NCBI GenBank assembly: GCA_963921305.4 | Contig: CAWUEX030000002.1 | Location: 2,170,001-2,234,000, forward strand | Length of the DNA: 64,000 nt | Source: CAWUEX02 sp963921305 | GTDB lineage: Bacteria; Pseudomonadota; Alphaproteobacteria; Rhodospirillales; Rhodospirillaceae | Direction of reading: 5' to 3' | Shown here: positions 61,387-64,000 of the stretch, piece after piece | Position numbering within the stretch: the stretch's first letter is position 1 | Layout of the letters: each line of letters starts with the position of its first letter | The notes under the pieces: model-generated | The model's input: only the letters and a program-made list of their open reading frames with translations | What the model was told of the DNA's origin: nothing | Databases searched by the model: none | Program-made: the position numbers and the translations under genes

Positions 61387-61761
61387 ATGAGCGAAGACCA
61401 AGACACACAATGGTTCGAAGGGCAGGTCAAAGTGGCGGCCGGCTTTGCCGCTGGTCTTGGCGCAGCAGTCGTGGCGTTACTCAACATAACTGAGGATAAG
61501 CCAGGCCACTCCGCTACTGAATTTGGTGAGCTCCTCATTATCACTTATGTCAGCATGCTCATCGTGATTTTTCCCTGGATGCTAAGCGCTGTAAAAGGGC
61601 GAGAGCTCTCAGACGGGTCGGCCTCGAAATGGCCCAAACGATTCATACGTCTATCGTTAGTGACATTAATTGTCTTGTTGGCAGGACGGGGAACCACATT
61701 GATATGGCAGATTGCAGAGAATCTGGGTTGGTCGTTCTGGCCAGCAAACGGGGTTAGCTGA
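61387..61761 (+). CDS. Small membrane protein of unknown function
   Basis: This 124-residue protein has three hydrophobic segments: VAAGFAAGLGAAVVALLNIT, LLIITYVSMLIVIFPWMLSA and LSLVTLIVLLAGRGTTLIW. AGGGAGG precedes the ATG. No family is recognised, and it has no clear similarity to the preceding paired proteins. GC is lower than its neighbours, like the small protein at 59.5 kb; both flank the pair. It is convergent with the double hydrolase gene. Confidence 0.7.
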   Translation: MSEDQDTQWFEGQVKVAAGFAAGLGAAVVALLNITEDKPGHSATEFGELLIITYVSMLIVIFPWMLSAVKGRELSDGSASKWPKRFIRLSLVTLIVLLAGRGTTLIWQIAENLGWSFWPANGVS

Positions 61762-61764
61762 GGA

Positions 61765-63549
61765 CTACTCCACCTCGTCCGCCACCCACTCCAGAATGTC
61801 GTCGGTCGTGCGTTTTTCCCAGCCGACCAGAGAGTGCGGTGCGCCGTCGTCGTACCAGCGGTATTCGGCCTCGCCGCCGGCGGCGCGGGTGAACTCTTTC
61901 ATGAAGTCGAGATCGACGAAGGGGTCTTTGTTGCCGGCGATGGACAGCACCGGCACCTTCACCTTACCCACTTGATCGGTATGCACCGTGTTCGCGTCCG
62001 GTCCCCAGTGGGACAGGAAACTTTTCGCTTCTTGTGGCCGAACAATACGCGTGCCCGGCGGCGCCGGAGGGGCCATATCGAACTCGGCCACCACCATGCC
62101 AGGCAGATCGCCCGCGGCCACTTGTTCCGCTTCGGCGACGAGGGCTTTGTAGGCCGCGCTGCCCATGCCGTCTTCAAGACGGTCGGCCGCATCGCGCGTC
62201 GGCGCCAGGTAGACCATGCCCTTCACGCGCGGGTCTTCGGTCTCGGCCATGTAATAGGTGATGCGGATGCCGCCCCAGCTGTGTCCGACCATGACAACCG
62301 ATTCATACCCTTGATCGCCCAGCCAGGCAGACCACGCCGCGAAGTCCGGAACCTCTTGTTCCAAGGTTGTTAGGTACATGTTGGGTCCACTGCCCGCGGT
62401 CTGCGGGGCGAGGCAGCTGTGTCCGTTTTGGGCGAGGCGGACACACAGCCAGTGATTGGAGCTCCACATGATGTCGCCGCCATAGCCATAGACGACCATG
62501 AATGCCGTCTTGCCCGCGCCTGACCCATCGGCGGGGGTGTAGTACACGGCAGGTCGTTCGCGCCCTTGCGCGGTGTTGGTATCGACAAAGGTGGTGGTTA
62601 CCGCAGGGCGCGGACCCAGACCGATCTCGGCCAGCCAATCGGAGGTGTCTTGCGACGCGTCCGCGCGCGCGCCTTCGAACACGTGGTTGATGCCGCCCTC
62701 GTACCAGCGCAGATCGACGCGCGGCGCATTCACGGCGCTGGCTTTCAGCGCTTCCATGTAGGGATAGGTGACGAAGGTGTCCTCGTCCCCGGACAATAAC
62801 AGCTGTGGAACCTTGAGGCTGCCAAACGCGACTGTATTGCGCGTCATCGCTGCCGGGCCCCACCAGTTCAACCAATTGCGTGCGGTTTGCAGCGAGCGGC
62901 TTTGGCCGCCCGGGGGAGCTGGTGGAGACGGCTCATAAACTTCGAAGATGTATTCGCCGCCGCGTCCCTCGGCCACCATCGTCGACGTGCGCTCGACCAC
63001 ATCCAAATACCGTTCACGGCCCATGTTGGCCTGCATCCAGTCCGGCAGATTCCGGGTCGGGGCGTAATGCACCATCGCTTTCACACGGTTGTCTTGGGTG
63101 TCTGCCATGTAGCGGCTGATGCGGATCGACCCCAAGCTGTGCCCGGCGAGGATGATGTTCTGTGCGCCCAGCTGCGCCAAAAAGTCGACGGCGGCTTTGA
63201 CATCTAGGGTCGCCGTTTCAAATGGCTGGGTACGGTAGGTTCCGGCATCGCGGCCGGAGGAATGGCGGGAGAGGGGGCTCACGGTCGTATACCCGAGGTT
63301 CGCCAAGTGCGCGGCAGCCCAGCGTGGGGCGCAGCAGCCGCGCGCCGGATGTCCGCCGGGCCCGCCGTGATGGACCACCACGCCAGGGTTATGGGTGTTC
63401 ATACCCGCCGCCGGATGCATCAGGATCGCCGGGATCCGTGCGCCGTCGTCGGTCAGCAGCGTGATGACGTTTTGGGTGATATCTTGAGCGGTCGCTGGGG
63501 CTGCCCAAACAGCCGCGCCAGCCACCAAAGCAAAGAAGCGTGCGATCAT
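61765..63549 (-). CDS. Exported double-domain alpha/beta hydrolase
   Basis: This 594-residue protein has a signal peptide (AAVWAAPATAQD). Two alpha/beta-hydrolase domains are fused: residues ~25-315, with HHGGPGGHPA, nucleophile elbow LAGHSLGS and a distal His in GGINHVFEG; and ~320-594, with VMVGHSWGGI and a distal His in DGAPHSLVGW. Acid residues are plausible in SGDEDTF and AGNKDPF. The repeated NWLNWWGP/SFLSHWGPD element shows the halves arose by duplication. Both look catalytically intact. Periplasmic ester or peptide hydrolysis is likely; substrate unknown. It is divergent from an amidohydrolase gene. Confidence 0.85.
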   Translation of the reverse strand: MIARFFALVAGAAVWAAPATAQDITQNVITLLTDDGARIPAILMHPAAGMNTHNPGVVVHHGGPGGHPARGCCAPRWAAAHLANLGYTTVSPLSRHSSGRDAGTYRTQPFETATLDVKAAVDFLAQLGAQNIILAGHSLGSIRISRYMADTQDNRVKAMVHYAPTRNLPDWMQANMGRERYLDVVERTSTMVAEGRGGEYIFEVYEPSPPAPPGGQSRSLQTARNWLNWWGPAAMTRNTVAFGSLKVPQLLLSGDEDTFVTYPYMEALKASAVNAPRVDLRWYEGGINHVFEGARADASQDTSDWLAEIGLGPRPAVTTTFVDTNTAQGRERPAVYYTPADGSGAGKTAFMVVYGYGGDIMWSSNHWLCVRLAQNGHSCLAPQTAGSGPNMYLTTLEQEVPDFAAWSAWLGDQGYESVVMVGHSWGGIRITYYMAETEDPRVKGMVYLAPTRDAADRLEDGMGSAAYKALVAEAEQVAAGDLPGMVVAEFDMAPPAPPGTRIVRPQEAKSFLSHWGPDANTVHTDQVGKVKVPVLSIAGNKDPFVDLDFMKEFTRAAGGEAEYRWYDDGAPHSLVGWEKRTTDDILEWVADEVE

Positions 63550-63700
63550 GGTTGTCCCTCCCTGTCGTGACTTCAGTCTAGGCCCGACCCCCGCCTTGAC
63601 GCCAACCCATCCGGCCCTTAATCACGGCAAAAGCCACGGCGCGAGCGCCGCTAACAGATATCGTGATCGCCGTTGACACATATATCGAGGGGGAGACGCC

Positions 63701-64000
63701 ATGGGTGATCGCATTGGCGCTATCGACATTGTCGTTAACATCCGCACGCCGCGGGAGTTCGAGGAAGGCCGCATCGCGTCGGACTCCACCTTCCAGGAGA
63801 AGGTGCGCCAGGACGGCTCCATCCGCCAGGGCGTAGAGATCGAGGACTACATCAAAATGATGGACGAGGCGGGCATCGACCGCTCGTTCCTCATTGCCGT
63901 GCGCTGCGGTGACATGAACGTCAAAGGCTCCACCGAAATTCCCTATGAGCGCATCGCCGAGGTGTGTGCCAAACACCCGGACCGGTTCTCTGGTTTGGCG
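63701..64000 (+). CDS. Amidohydrolase-family protein, start only
   Basis: The ATG follows GAGGGGGAG and opens 100 codons before the window ends. The visible part, MGDRIGAIDIVVNIRTPREF ... YIKMMDEAGIDRSFLIAVRC ... HPDRFSGLA, resembles the N-terminus of amidohydrolase-2 (ACMSD/TIM-barrel) proteins, in which the HxH is often degraded (here VNIR). No active-site residues further on can be checked. Family members decarboxylate or hydrolyse aromatic or lactone substrates. Confidence 0.7.
   Translation, partial: MGDRIGAIDIVVNIRTPREFEEGRIASDSTFQEKVRQDGSIRQGVEIEDYIKMMDEAGIDRSFLIAVRCGDMNVKGSTEIPYERIAEVCAKHPDRFSGLA

Noticed and set aside
1..64000. CRISPR arrays, transposases, integrases, prophage structural genes
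   Set aside because: None seen on reading both strands; the short repeats found are REP-like hairpins, the att pair and one operator-like array.

Overview
The window looks like chromosome of a GC-rich Gram-negative bacterium, most likely an alphaproteobacterium. This is inferred from GC-rich codon use, many stop/start ATGA overlaps, exported and lipidated proteins, a Pmp3/YqaE peptide, CreD, YqaA, large hybrid histidine kinases and families common in that class (TPR-SPINDLY transferases, TIGR04372-like and DUF5996 proteins). No rRNA or taxonomic marker fixes the order.

Layout. 1-17.8 kb is a surface-glycosylation and secretion region, mostly on the minus strand. It holds three TPR proteins fused to heptosyltransferase-like domains, a GspE/PilB-type secretion ATPase led by a HicB-like protein, two overlapping SGNH hydrolases on the plus strand, then prepilin peptidase > capsule-type GT > GT2 > capsule-type GT > capsule-type GT > TPR-OGT, largely coupled by ATGA overlaps. 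17.9-24.4 kb holds a Pmp3 peptide, an exported-looking SDR, tRNA-Gly(CCC), and a 1.9 kb insertion bounded by a 37-bp copy of the tRNA 3' end that carries only a PD-(D/E)XK-like nuclease gene. After it come a PhyH dioxygenase, a TIGR04372-like glycosyltransferase and a weak sulfotransferase-like gene. 24.5-29.1 kb has a hybrid kinase coupled to an HxlR regulator, divergent from pirin and DUF5996 genes.

29.2-48.4 kb is metabolic: a lone molybdenum-hydroxylase large subunit, a two-domain nitrilase-like protein, an MFS transporter, a periplasmic PQQ dehydrogenase, a LytTR regulator, a small protein with a Tat-leader methyltransferase, a TlpA-like redoxin, argE, cysS, hisI, and four tandem exported metallo-beta-lactamase-fold hydrolases punctuated by REP-like hairpins. 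48.5-64 kb has a double-VOC protein, a GNAT, another TPR-OGT, YqaA, an ethylene-receptor-like hybrid kinase, CreD, a nitrilase homologue and an SDR that have both lost catalytic residues, four membrane-protein genes (two of them paralogues), a double alpha/beta hydrolase and the start of an amidohydrolase.

The most notable items are the integrase-less tRNA-Gly cassette, the seven-residue ethylene-binding signature in the large kinase, the neighbouring enzyme homologues with substituted active sites, the unknown paired membrane proteins, and the Cys-rich capsule-type transferase triplet next to the prepilin peptidase. No CRISPR array, transposase or integrase was seen. Start sites were chosen by reading; no database search was possible.
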